A stretch of DNA of 26,207 bases, taken from Planctomycetota bacterium (GTDB taxonomy: Bacteria; Planctomycetota; Phycisphaerae; WQYP01). The position numbers and the translations under genes are program-made. Where the stretch lies: assembly GCA_021798635.1 (NCBI GenBank), contig JAJZGH010000029.1, positions 1-26,207 of the forward strand, given 5' to 3'. Below are positions 5,682-13,726 of this stretch, piece after piece (the stretch's first letter is position 1; the number at the start of each line of letters is the position of its first letter). Below the pieces are notes generated by a model, which did no database searches, was not told where the DNA came from, and saw only the letters and a list, made by a program, of their open reading frames with translations.

Positions 5682-8600
5682 ATGCAGGATCGGCGTAATT
5701 TTCTCAAAATGTCAGCGGTTGCGGCACTTACTACGGCAGTTTCTGCCCAAGCCAATGCCGATAATTCAGCAGCCCCTTTGCTGGGAGCGGTTTCCAGTGC
5801 GGCAACGAAGGCTGGCGGACTGCAACTTGCCATCGGCAAGGATGTGCTGCGGGTGCAATCACTTTCGCCCCACATTCTGCGGCTGGATCTGCTGGCCGAT
5901 GGAAAAAACGACCCGCACACGCCGGTGCTGGACCCCAAAGCGGTTTTCCCAGGTGATCCGGCGGCTAAGGTAGATACCGCGGGTGATGTGATTCGCATGG
6001 TTACCAGCGGCTTTGAATTGCACATCAGCCGCAACCCGTGCCGACTGACAATATTGGATTCCCACGGCCAAGTACTTTTGCGGCAAACCGCCGCGGAATC
6101 TTTGCATGTCAATGCTAAAGATCAGGCCCAGACGGGCTTTTCATTCCGGCGTAACAGCAATGCCAAGTTTTACGGCATTCGCAATTCGGCGTGTTGGTCT
6201 AAAAATATTCTTCCCGTGCTGAGAGACGGTGCCGGGGTTGCTAATGATACCTACAAAGTTGAAGCCTCGGTGGAAGGCGGCGGCGGAGCACCGTTTACCT
6301 GGACCACCGACGGCTATGGCATTCTGGTGGATTCCGATGGCGGATATTTCCATATCGGCACGAATGATATCGGCTTTTATTACGGCAATCCCAAGGCGGA
6401 TAACTATGGCCGCAATTACTTCCGCCCCAACAGCCTGACGGTATTTATTTTCGTCGGTACCCCGCCGGATATTTTCCAGGGCCTGGCCTTGGCCAGCGGA
6501 AAAATGCCGCTATTTCCAAAGTGGGCCTATGGCTTTACCAATTCCCAGTGGGGTACCAATCAGGAGTTGCTGCGAGGATATCTTGAAACGTACCGTGCTC
6601 TGGACATTCCCATTGATAATTTCACACTCGATTTTGACTGGAAAGATTGGGGCGCCAGCCATTATGGTGAATTCCGCTGGAATCCGGTGAAATATTCGCA
6701 GGCCCTTTACACGCCGGATAACCCCGACGCCCTGATCAACTGGACCCGTGCGCTGGAATGTAAGATCACCGGCATCATGAAGCCCCGCATTATTATCAGT
6801 ACGGTCAAGGGCAAAATTGCCCCCATGACCACGCAAGGGACCGCCGCCAAGAAGTTGGACATTGTCCTGCCGGGCGAAAAACCTTTTGCCGATTACTTTT
6901 CCCATCTGATGTCATTAGATGTTGATTTCTACAAGCCCATTTGCCGCCAATGGTATTGGCACGCCACCTGGAGCCATCAGTGCATGCAGCACGGCATCGC
7001 AGGGTTCTGGAATGATGAGGCCGATTACGGCACCATGGGTAACTTTGAATTTTTGCACATGCAACAATCCCTGTATGAGGGCCAGCGGCAAGACCGCCCG
7101 CGCAACCGGGTCTGGTCGATTAACCGTAATTTTTATCTGGGTTCACAACGCTATGCGTATGCCACCTGGTCCGGGGATATCAATACCGGCTTTGAGGTTC
7201 TGCGACTGCAAACGCTGGCCATGATTAATACCATTAATCTTGGGCAGATGCGCTGGGCACAGGATACCGGCGGTTTTAACGGCCACCCCACATCCGAGTG
7301 TTACGCCCGCTGGTTCCAGTTCACCGCGGTTTGCCCCACCTTGCGCACACACTGCACGCTCGGAGAACGTCGGCAGCCCTGGGTATTTGGAGATCAGGCC
7401 TGCGAAACCGTCAAACAGGCCATCCGGCAGCGGTATAGCTGGTTTTTCTATGTGTACGCTCTGGAACATGCCGCCTGCACGGAGACCGGTGTGGGTATTG
7501 TGCGGCCATTAACCTTTGCTTACCCCAAGGATCACAACGTCGCGACTATCACGGATCAATGGATGTTCGGCGATTGGATGATGGCCGCGCCCGTGGTTGA
7601 AAAAATGGGCGACGGCAAAGACGAATCCACAACCCGGCGGTTATATCTCCCGCCTGGCGACTGGATTGATTATTTCCGCGGAGATCGCCTGACCGGTGGT
7701 AAGTGGATCCATTATCAACTGAACAAAGACTCCTGGATGGATTGGCCTCTGTTTATCAGAAACGGGGCCATTATCCCAGCGGCCGATCCGGTAAAAGCCA
7801 TTCATACCGCCAAACCGGAAATGATTTATCTGGATATCTACCCGGCTGAGAAAAAAAGCCAGGGCGAATTTTACGATGATGACGGCGACTCTTATGACTA
7901 TCAACATGGACAATTCCATCGCCAGGCCATTACGGCACAAAGCCATCATGACGGTGCCGATATTCACCTTGCCGCTAACACCGGTGCATACAGTTCCACA
8001 GTCAAACATTTTGTCCTGCGTGTCCATGGCCATGCCGCAACTGCCGTCACGGTCAATGGGCAAGGTGCCAAAGCGGTTGAAAATCGCTACGCCCTTTCCC
8101 AGGCAGCCGATGGATGGCATACCGATGTGGATGTCATCGGCCCGGTAACGCTGGTGAAAATTCCCGCCGGCCAAAAAGCGACGGTCCACCTACGTGGAAC
8201 GCAAAGGATCCAAAAAGAGTTGGAAATTCTGGATTCGCATGATGCGTCGATCTTCGGCCCCACGCCACCAACCGTGCCGCTGAAAACCAACAATCCTATG
8301 TACAGCGATACGCACCTGTTCGGCCCATCACCGAATTTGCGGCCCGTGATTATGACCAATCATACCGGCTATACCGCCGGTGGATTTATCGCCGGCTTTG
8401 CATCAACCGGGACCGGGGCCAGTTATTATCTGCGGCGACATGCAGCAGGACGTTACCGTGTGGTGTTCCGCGTGGCCAATGCCGATCTGAACACCATTAA
8501 AACCATGAATGTGTATGTCAACGGCGTGATGACCGGCGAAGTGAGCATTCCCTCTACTCCAAGCTGGGATACATGGCAAAATATCGCACTTTATCTGCCG

Positions 8601-8702
8601 TTGGCGGCCGGCAACAACACCATCATGTTGCGGTGCGATGAAAATAATACCGGGAAGATTAATCTTGATTCGGTGCGGGTGCCCTACAAGCCGTTGATGT
8701 AA
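5682..8702 (+). CDS. Tat-exported GH31 family glycosidase with C-terminal CBM-like domain
   Basis: Start chosen at 5682 because GGAG lies 8 bases upstream and the protein then begins with a twin-arginine signal, MQDRRNFLKMSAVAA, ending near ANA-D; the frame is open further upstream without such support. This gives 1006 residues. Domains in order: an N-terminal beta-sandwich (about 45-290), then the GH31 barrel with DFDWKDWG at 317-324. The nucleophile is Asp445 in GFWNDEAD and the likely acid/base is Asp499 in TWSGDI. The barrel continues with QDTGGF and the ARWFQF...RTHC region. A DUF5110-type stretch with YDDDGDSYDY follows near 730, and a C-terminal beta-sandwich resembling CBM6/CBM35 occupies about 862-1006. 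GH31 enzymes cleave alpha-linked glucose, xylose or related sugars with retention; the exact substrate cannot be read from sequence. The Tat signal implies export folded to the periplasm or beyond. The length is greater than typical GH31 because of the extra terminal domain. Confidence 0.92.
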   Translation: MQDRRNFLKMSAVAALTTAVSAQANADNSAAPLLGAVSSAATKAGGLQLAIGKDVLRVQSLSPHILRLDLLADGKNDPHTPVLDPKAVFPGDPAAKVDTAGDVIRMVTSGFELHISRNPCRLTILDSHGQVLLRQTAAESLHVNAKDQAQTGFSFRRNSNAKFYGIRNSACWSKNILPVLRDGAGVANDTYKVEASVEGGGGAPFTWTTDGYGILVDSDGGYFHIGTNDIGFYYGNPKADNYGRNYFRPNSLTVFIFVGTPPDIFQGLALASGKMPLFPKWAYGFTNSQWGTNQELLRGYLETYRALDIPIDNFTLDFDWKDWGASHYGEFRWNPVKYSQALYTPDNPDALINWTRALECKITGIMKPRIIISTVKGKIAPMTTQGTAAKKLDIVLPGEKPFADYFSHLMSLDVDFYKPICRQWYWHATWSHQCMQHGIAGFWNDEADYGTMGNFEFLHMQQSLYEGQRQDRPRNRVWSINRNFYLGSQRYAYATWSGDINTGFEVLRLQTLAMINTINLGQMRWAQDTGGFNGHPTSECYARWFQFTAVCPTLRTHCTLGERRQPWVFGDQACETVKQAIRQRYSWFFYVYALEHAACTETGVGIVRPLTFAYPKDHNVATITDQWMFGDWMMAAPVVEKMGDGKDESTTRRLYLPPGDWIDYFRGDRLTGGKWIHYQLNKDSWMDWPLFIRNGAIIPAADPVKAIHTAKPEMIYLDIYPAEKKSQGEFYDDDGDSYDYQHGQFHRQAITAQSHHDGADIHLAANTGAYSSTVKHFVLRVHGHAATAVTVNGQGAKAVENRYALSQAADGWHTDVDVIGPVTLVKIPAGQKATVHLRGTQRIQKELEILDSHDASIFGPTPPTVPLKTNNPMYSDTHLFGPSPNLRPVIMTNHTGYTAGGFIAGFASTGTGASYYLRRHAAGRYRVVFRVANADLNTIKTMNVYVNGVMTGEVSIPSTPSWDTWQNIALYLPLAAGNNTIMLRCDENNTGKINLDSVRVPYKPLM

Positions 8703-8737
8703 CGCCGCAGGCGCTGTGGCAGTTTGATGAGGTGCCA

Positions 8738-8762
8738 ATGGCTACGCCGTGTGGCGTGCCAT
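8738..8762 (+). terminator. Hairpin after GH31
   Basis: ATGGC-t-ACGCC pairs with GGCGTGCCAT (10 bp with one bulged T, loop GTGT), 36 bp after the GH31 stop. There is no T-tract, so it may be Rho-assisted or only an mRNA 3'-end structure. A near-perfect 20-bp palindrome (CTCAACGCGG...) follows at 8815-8834 in the convergent gap. Confidence 0.35.
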
Positions 8763-8881
8763 GCGCGACGGGTCGAAGCGGGGTCGTGTCATCAGGACCC
8801 TATTTCGCGACCAACTCAACGCGGCCGCATTGAGCTAATGATGTGCGCCACGTCGGATGTGGATACCGCCAGGCCGAGGGA

Positions 8882-9709
8882 CTACCGCGGGGCGGCTAAG
8901 GTCATGGGCGTTGACGGAAGATATTTGGCAATCAGGTGTTGCACGATGAGATTCCGCTGGTTCAAAAGTTCCTGCCCGGCCAACGGATCGGTCGGAATGC
9001 CCGTGAGTTGCAGCGTAACCCTGATCAGCTTGCCGTCGCGCAGCAATAGCAGCGTTATCTTGCTGCCCGGTGGATGCTTTTGAATTTCTGCGCGAAAGGC
9101 GGTGGCCGTGTTGTAAGCCGGAATTGCGTGGCCGTTAATTCCCATGATCAGATCATTCTCGCGCAGATATAGGCCGCCGGGAAAACCCGGCACGGTCCGC
9201 ACGACCGCCACGGCGGGAATCCAGTGAGGCTTTCCATGCGTTCGTAATTCCAGTGGATTGGTGATGAACTCCACGCCGATAAAAGCGCTGCCATGATGCA
9301 GCCAGTTAAACTGCCGCAGATACAGTTGCATGCAAATCCGCAACAGCCGATTGCGCTGTTCCGGATTTTTGGTTTTTGCCATCGCTGCGGCAAGTTGCGG
9401 CAAAATAAAGCCTTTTGTGGACAGCAAACGCCGCTGAGCTTGTCGACGGGTGCGCCACTTATCCGATGCCAGTGCGCCCACCGTGCGCGCCACCCGCCGT
9501 TGCTGGGCGGTGGACATGCGCGGCCGAGTCTCGGCGGTAATAGCAGCTTGTCCCCACGACATGCTGCGGTACCCGGAACTTACCATAAAGATCAGTGCCA
9601 GAAAGTATGGCACCCCACGGCGGGCAATATGCCCTGTATTGATGCTAAAGCGCGCGTGGCCCTGGCAATTCTCGCACGGCAAGTCGTTGCTGAATTTTTG
9701 CGTTTGCAT
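8882..9709 (-). CDS. Membrane-anchored PDZ-domain protein
   Basis: A 275-residue protein. The ATG at 9709 is chosen because AGGAG ends six bases upstream; a TTG just before it would touch that site. Residues 12-27 hold Cys12, Cys15, His18 and His27, spaced like a small metal site. A hydrophobic segment at about 33-45 could be a membrane anchor or uncleaved signal. Residues about 70-130 are helical and basic, similar to a HEAT-type repeat. A PDZ domain covers about 143-235 (GFPGGLYLRENDLIMGINGHAI, then LLLLRDGKLIRVTL). No protease domain is attached, so it is probably an adaptor or scaffold rather than a DegP-type protease. It lies 38 bp downstream of cdsA on the same strand and is probably cotranscribed with it. 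Confidence 0.75.
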   Translation of the reverse strand: MQTQKFSNDLPCENCQGHARFSINTGHIARRGVPYFLALIFMVSSGYRSMSWGQAAITAETRPRMSTAQQRRVARTVGALASDKWRTRRQAQRRLLSTKGFILPQLAAAMAKTKNPEQRNRLLRICMQLYLRQFNWLHHGSAFIGVEFITNPLELRTHGKPHWIPAVAVVRTVPGFPGGLYLRENDLIMGINGHAIPAYNTATAFRAEIQKHPPGSKITLLLLRDGKLIRVTLQLTGIPTDPLAGQELLNQRNLIVQHLIAKYLPSTPMTLAAPR

Positions 9710-9747
9710 CGGCAACTCCTGATGGCGCGACTCTTCCGAAGATTTCC

Positions 9748-10665
9748 TCAGCCATGCACCAATTTTAACATCCAGTACGCCAAAGGAGCTGCAAAAAGCG
9801 CCGAGTCCAGCAGATCCAATACGCCGCCAAACCCCGGCACCAAACCAGAATCTTTTACGCCCGCATCCCGTTTCAGCAGGCTTTCCAGCAAATCACCCAT
9901 TTGCCCCGCGGCACCCAGCACCATGCCGCCCAGCAGACCTTCCCACCACGCAAACTCGGGTGAAAAATGCGAGAGCATCGCTCCGATTACCGCCGCCGCC
10001 GCCAAACCGCCTAAAAAACCTTCCCATGTTTTCCCGGGTGAAAGCCACACGATTAATTTATGTTTTCCCAGCCAACGTCCCACGGCGTAAGCTCCCATAT
10101 CCGCGCCTTTGACCATCAACAGAATGGAGACCACCATTCCCGCGGAATGCGTCAGCCGGATGGGCAGGAAAAATCCCGGCATGACTCCCAGATATACAAT
10201 CGCCAGCAAAGACCCACCGGCGGACGCCATGGCACCATCGATTTTCTGATTTCGGCTGTACATGACCACCGCAGCCACCAGGCCCAAGGCCAACACCGTG
10301 GGCACTAAATAATGGGGTTTAACGGTATGAAACCACATGGCCACACGCACCGCAATCGGACTGGCGCCTTTCGGATGGTCCAACAGTGTCTGCGACAACT
10401 GCTCCAACCATGGCCAGATCATGCACAAAAGGGATGCTGTTACGCACACCCGCATGGAAATCACGACCCCCTCAGCCTTCAGCAATCGCCGCATTTCCGC
10501 TGTGGCCAGAGGGATAATCCCCAACAAACTTAACACCATCAGCGTGCCCGGCGGAAAAGACATGGTCCGCCCCGGCCAACCCGCGGAAAGCGCCTGATCA
10601 AAATAGAACATCGTCAATAGCAGGCCCCCGAACAGCAGGCCATAGATCAGACGCAATTTAAGCAT
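9748..10665 (-). CDS. cdsA: Phosphatidate cytidylyltransferase (CDP-diglyceride synthase)
   Basis: A 305-residue multi-spanning inner-membrane enzyme that makes CDP-diacylglycerol from phosphatidate and CTP, the branch point for bacterial phospholipids. The CdsA signature is at the C-terminus, residues 262-288: SLLKRDAGVKDSGLVPGFGG, then VLDLLDS. The K-R-x4-K-D core and the final Asp residues are kept, but two positions differ from the classical pattern: Phe279 where His is usual and Leu285 where Arg is usual in the DR pair. Seven or so hydrophobic segments precede it. The length is close to family norms (about 270-300). The start at 10665 has GGAAG six bases upstream. ArsR lies 152 bp upstream and the PDZ gene downstream. 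psd elsewhere in the window acts later in the same pathway. Confidence 0.88.
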   Translation of the reverse strand: MLKLRLIYGLLFGGLLLTMFYFDQALSAGWPGRTMSFPPGTLMVLSLLGIIPLATAEMRRLLKAEGVVISMRVCVTASLLCMIWPWLEQLSQTLLDHPKGASPIAVRVAMWFHTVKPHYLVPTVLALGLVAAVVMYSRNQKIDGAMASAGGSLLAIVYLGVMPGFFLPIRLTHSAGMVVSILLMVKGADMGAYAVGRWLGKHKLIVWLSPGKTWEGFLGGLAAAAVIGAMLSHFSPEFAWWEGLLGGMVLGAAGQMGDLLESLLKRDAGVKDSGLVPGFGGVLDLLDSALFAAPLAYWMLKLVHG

Positions 10666-10672
10666 AAGCGAC

Positions 10673-10692
10673 TTCCGTAAAACGGAATTATA
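10673..10692 (-). promoter_or_regulatory. cdsA promoter -10 with dyad TTCCGT-TTT-ACGGAA
   Basis: On the minus strand the sequence reads TACTATAAT (TATAAT at 10692-10687), followed directly by the dyad TTCCGT/ACGGAA (10687-10673). The dyad overlaps the transcript start and includes the GGAAG ribosome-binding site of cdsA. The arrangement TACTATAATTCC...GGAA is repeated before the arsR gene at 11165-11184. Confidence 0.5.
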
Positions 10693-10817
10693 GTACGGAT
10701 ACCACTGCCTGACGTAAAATGACGCCGGAAATTTTTCTCAGACAGGCTCGCGCGTGGAAATCGCCACAATTTGGCCCGGGCAAGTCTTATGTTAGCTGAC
10801 GCGGCGCTTCGCTGAAG

Positions 10818-11156
10818 TTACTGGTTCGGAGATTCCCCGACCTCCGCCGCCTGTTCGCGGACAAATTCCAGCACGCCCCGGCACACAATGCTGCACAGCT
10901 CATGCACGCTGGGATCGGTGATTTTATAAATACTTTGCGGGCCTTTGCTTTCAAAATTAACCAAGCCGGCTCTGCGAAGAACCGACAAATGTTTCGACGC
11001 CGCCGCCTGACTTATGCCCAACTCCTGCGTTAACGTTCGCACATTAGCCGGCGACCGCGCCAGCCGGGCTAAGAGTCGAATGCGATTTTCATCTGCCAAG
11101 GCCCGAAATCGCTCTGCCACGCGCTCCACAATTTTCGGATTTTCAACATCAATCAT
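10818..11156 (-). CDS. ArsR-family winged-helix repressor
   Basis: A 112-residue ArsR/SmtB-type regulator, the usual length. The winged helix spans about residues 12-85, with the recognition helix in ISQAAASKHLSVLRRAGLV (48-66). The ELCVCDL metal site of classical ArsR is absent (the helix reads VRTLTQEL). The only cysteines are Cys88 and Cys92, a C-x3-C pair in the last helix, which could sense metal or redox state at a non-classical position; this is inference. A 16-bp perfect palindrome sits between its promoter and start codon, suggesting autorepression. cdsA follows 152 bp downstream with a similar promoter dyad. Confidence 0.85.
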   Translation of the reverse strand: MIDVENPKIVERVAERFRALADENRIRLLARLARSPANVRTLTQELGISQAAASKHLSVLRRAGLVNFESKGPQSIYKITDPSVHELCSIVCRGVLEFVREQAAEVGESPNQ

Positions 11157-11164
11157 AACACAAC

Positions 11165-11184
11165 ATTCCTATATAGGAATTATA
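11165..11184 (-). promoter_or_regulatory. arsR promoter and operator: 16-bp perfect palindrome
   Basis: ATTCCTATATAGGAAT at 11165-11180 is a perfect palindrome. On the minus strand it overlaps the end of a consensus -10 (TATAAT at 11184-11179, within TACTATAAT). The transcript start would fall inside it, and AGGA at its edge is the probable ribosome-binding site of arsR (start 11156). No strong -35 was seen. A protein bound here would block both transcription and translation start. Confidence 0.6.
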
Positions 11185-11275
11185 GTATTCATAAAGAAGG
11201 CCAAAAGCAAATTAGGATTCCGCCGGGCCGAAGCTGAATTCTCGGCCAGATGGATGGCACCGTATTGGCTTATCA

Positions 11276-11307
11276 GCGTAATATTACGCCCACATGGCGC
11301 GTATACT
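11276..11307 (+). promoter_or_regulatory. Palindrome GCGTAATATTACGC and a -10-like box upstream of the lipoprotein gene
   Basis: GCGTAATATTACGC (11276-11289) is a perfect 14-bp palindrome. TATACT follows at 11302-11307, and a second dyad TAGCCA-GA-TGGCTA sits at 11309-11322. A factor bound at the palindrome would occupy the -35 region. No good -35 hexamer is present, which would suit activator dependence. Confidence 0.35.
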
Positions 11308-11367
11308 GTAGCCAGATGGCTACCATACGGGGGCGCCAATGTCCGCAGTTGAAGGACGCATGGCAAT

Positions 11368-12768
11368 ATGCCGAGAATTATTAAATCGCTTTTTCTTAGA
11401 ATTCTTTTTCTGGTGGCCGCATGTACAGCGGCGGCAACGGCGTGTGGCGGAAAAAATCTGCCGACACCACGGATGCGCTATCTGGATAATGGCCGGCTCC
11501 GTATCGGCGTGAATTTGGCGATGGGCGGTGCGATAACTTATCTGGCGCAATCCCACGGCCGAATCAATTTGATCAATCACGTGGATCTCGGGCGCGAGAT
11601 TCAAATGTCCAATTATTCCGGTCCGGTTCCCTATATTCCACCCGGGCGGCAAGTACAGCCGTATTGGCGCTCTTTAGGCTGGAATCCCGTGCAGGCCGGC
11701 GATGCGTTTAAGAACCCATCAAAGCTGGTTTATTTTAAAAAAACCAGCCACAGCCTGCTGGTGCGCTGTATTCCTATGATCTGGCCCTTGGACAATCAGC
11801 CCGCGCGTTGCGGCTTCCAGACGCGCATCACCCTGCACGGACATACCGTGCACGTCCATTGCCGCATGGTGGCGTTCCGACACGACCTGAAGCAATACCC
11901 TGCCCGCCCGCAGGAATGCCCGGCCATTTACACCATTGGCAAACTCTGGCGTTTGGTGTCCTATGTCGGCGACAAACCCTTTACCCATTCCCCGGTAACC
12001 ATGCTGGACCCGCCTTCGCTTCTGACCCGCAAGATGCTGGTATTCGCGCGTCAACGTAAAGGCAACCCGTGGGTGCCATTTAGTCCCACGGAAAACTGGG
12101 CCGCTCTGGTGGATAAATCGGGCTTCGGTCTGGGAATCTGGGCACCAAACGACTATACATTTTCCGGAGGATTTTACGGCAGGACTCACGGCATCGGCGG
12201 ACCGGCAAACACACCTGCGGGCTACATCGCTCCCAATTTTAAAGACATTCTTGATTACAATATTATGTACACATATCATTATGTATTAATCGTCGGATCA
12301 ATCCGACAGATTCGGTCCTGGGTGTACCGCCGGGTACCGCGCCCCGGCCTGCCGCACTGGGAATTTGCGCATAATCGTCAGCACTGGACGTATGCCGGCG
12401 CCCATGACACGGGTTGGCCCATCGAGGGATGTTTAAACGTCTCTCTGGCGGGCCGTCATCCGCACCTCATCAGCCCGCCATGCTTCTGGCAGGCGGCCCA
12501 AGCGCCGGTGTTGTATATAGACGCAGCATTTAAGACTACAGAAAAATCGGGCAGGGTAGGGTGGCGCAGCTTTCATCAGGCCGACTTTTCCTGGCCCTCG
12601 CGCGTGGCTTTCCCGATCAAAGGCGATGGCCGATACCACCATTATGCCATCCGGCTGGCCGGCCAGAAAACCTACCACGGCCCGATGGCCCAATTGCGTA
12701 TTGACCCCGTCACCACCGGCCAGCGCGGCGCGTGGGTTAAAGTTCGCTCCATCGGTTTTACCCCATGA
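11368..12768 (+). CDS. Predicted lipoprotein of unknown function
   Basis: 466 residues; AAGGA lies 11 bases before the ATG. The N-terminus is a lipoprotein-type signal: basic start, hydrophobic core, then lipobox VAAC with Cys19. After that comes a segment LDNGRLRIGVNLAMGGAI and NLINHVDLGREIQMS, reminiscent of the beta-sandwich (mutarotase-like) module seen beside carbohydrate-active enzymes; the rest is rich in Trp, Tyr, His and Pro. I cannot assign a catalytic family. A role in binding or processing polysaccharide at the envelope would fit the aromatic content and the neighbouring glycosidases, but that is inference. The gene diverges from arsR and ends 182 bp before a strong bidirectional terminator. 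Confidence 0.75.
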   Translation: MPRIIKSLFLRILFLVAACTAAATACGGKNLPTPRMRYLDNGRLRIGVNLAMGGAITYLAQSHGRINLINHVDLGREIQMSNYSGPVPYIPPGRQVQPYWRSLGWNPVQAGDAFKNPSKLVYFKKTSHSLLVRCIPMIWPLDNQPARCGFQTRITLHGHTVHVHCRMVAFRHDLKQYPARPQECPAIYTIGKLWRLVSYVGDKPFTHSPVTMLDPPSLLTRKMLVFARQRKGNPWVPFSPTENWAALVDKSGFGLGIWAPNDYTFSGGFYGRTHGIGGPANTPAGYIAPNFKDILDYNIMYTYHYVLIVGSIRQIRSWVYRRVPRPGLPHWEFAHNRQHWTYAGAHDTGWPIEGCLNVSLAGRHPHLISPPCFWQAAQAPVLYIDAAFKTTEKSGRVGWRSFHQADFSWPSRVAFPIKGDGRYHHYAIRLAGQKTYHGPMAQLRIDPVTTGQRGAWVKVRSIGFTP

Positions 12769-12950
12769 ATATCACCTCGAAAATCCCACCACGGCCCGTC
12801 GGCCCCGGGCAATATCGCAATTACCCTGAAAGACTCCCGATAAAGAAAGTAAACCCCAGGAGCCAGGAGGTTACAGCGACAGCCACCCTTTTGTCCCCAT
12901 CCTATTTGCTCTCCTGCTCACCTATCTAAACATCTGCTCAGCTAATAGAA

Positions 12951-12978
12951 AAGGCCGCCCAAGGGGGCGGCCTTTTTT
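12951..12978. terminator. Bidirectional intrinsic terminator between the lipoprotein gene and tRNA-fMet
   Basis: AAGGCCGCCC (12951-12960) pairs perfectly over 10 bp with GGGCGGCCTT (12965-12974) around an AAGG loop. Six T residues run 12973-12978 on the plus strand, and AAAA precedes the stem (12949-12952), giving TTTT on the minus strand. It serves the lipoprotein gene on one strand and the tRNA on the other. Confidence 0.85.
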
Positions 12979-12980
12979 AT

Positions 12981-13054
<74 letters not shown>

Positions 13055-13075
13055 ATCAATTTCCAATCGCACTTT

Positions 13076-13084
13076 ATTATAGCA
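13076..13084 (-). promoter_or_regulatory. Extended -10 promoter of tRNA-fMet
   Basis: On the minus strand TGCTATAAT (13084-13076) gives a consensus extended -10 placed 21 nt before the tRNA 5' end, so the transcript would carry a short leader removed by RNase P. The -35 is poor, as often seen with extended -10 boxes. Confidence 0.6.
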
Positions 13085-13360
13085 CCGCCAGCCGCCCGAT
13101 TTTCCGCGGCCAGCCGCGTGCCTCGGCTTATGAATTCCATTTGGTTTCCATTCACCGAGAAACTCATTATGCCGGTTTTATGCTTTTAATGCAAACTGCT
13201 GAAATCGGCGACCGGCATTTCTGCTTGGTGGCAAGCATACTAAAACTTACGGTGCCGTTCGGGCGGGCCATTTTTCCGGGCGGCCCGGAAGCACCGCTAA
13301 AGCCGGGACTCCCGTGCAGCCTTTGCCCCCGGGCCGTTCCAGAGATTTTTTTCCCGTGTC
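13085..13360. other. Noncoding region with no gene seen
   Basis: Between the tRNA promoter and the first REP-like hairpin I find no frame with a plausible protein or start. The sequence is GC-rich with several local inverted repeats (for example GGGCGGCC around 13278). No feature was assigned. Confidence 0.4.
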
Positions 13361-13394
13361 CCCCACCACCGGCAGAGCTGGCGGCTTTGTGGGG
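13361..13394. repeat. REP-like hairpin repeat, copy 1
   Basis: The core CGGCAGAGC-T-GGCGGCTTTGT recurs at 13833-13868 with one substitution in this part. The copy is enclosed by its own closing arms CCCCAC (13361-13366) and GTGGGG (13389-13394). The second copy has different arms that still pair, which argues that the hairpin shape is what is conserved. Confidence 0.5.
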
Positions 13395-13542
13395 TTTCAT
13401 CCCACGGCCGCTTGCCCGGTAAGATTGCCGCACCGCCGCAGTGGAGGCACCCTGCACGTGATATATTTTCAATTATTTTTCGCTGGCGTTTATGCGCCGA
13501 TACGTTAATATTAATTTCAGTTTACTCTTCGGTGTCGTGTAT

Positions 13543-13566
13543 ATACATCGTCGCGTGGCGATGTAT
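13543..13566 (+). promoter_or_regulatory. Hairpin in the leader of the small lysine-rich gene
   Basis: ATACATCG (13543-13550) and CGATGTAT (13559-13566) form a perfect 8-bp stem with an 8-nt loop, followed by TTGTGTTTTTTC. It lies 36 nt before the start codon at 13602. A stem followed by a T-rich run looks like an attenuator-type terminator, but it may only be an mRNA leader structure. Confidence 0.4.
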
Positions 13567-13601
13567 TTGTGTTTTTTCAGTCCCTTATTAGGAGTCATAT
13601 T

Positions 13602-13670
13602 ATGGCCAAGGGCAACAACAGTCAGAAGAAGGAAGTCAAAAAACCCAAGAAGGACAAGAAGAAAAAGTAA
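13602..13670 (+). CDS. 22-residue lysine-rich small protein
   Basis: ATG at 13602 has AGGAG seven bases upstream, and TAA is at 13668-13670. The product begins MAKGNNSQKKEVKK and ends in a run of Lys, with 11 Lys in 22 residues and no hydrophobic segment. Short Lys-rich proteins beginning MAKG(N/Q)NS-type are, as far as I recall, seen in many bacterial genomes without an assigned role; binding to nucleic acid or the ribosome is a guess from charge. Support for it being real: a good ribosome-binding site, a hairpin-bearing leader upstream and a clean intrinsic terminator 57 bp downstream, together a complete single-gene unit. Confidence 0.7.
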   Translation: MAKGNNSQKKEVKKPKKDKKKK

Positions 13671-13726
13671 GCCTGTGGCGTCTCGCCCGGCTTTACCAAT
13701 TTCTCTTAAGACTTCCCCGATCTCTC

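Noticed and set aside
7641..8189. 182-codon open frame antisense to GH31
   Set aside because: It mirrors the strong codon bias of the real gene on the other strand and shows no family motif.
9713..9715. TTG start two codons before ATG for the PDZ gene
   Set aside because: It would directly touch the AGGAG ribosome-binding site; the ATG at 9709 has normal spacing.
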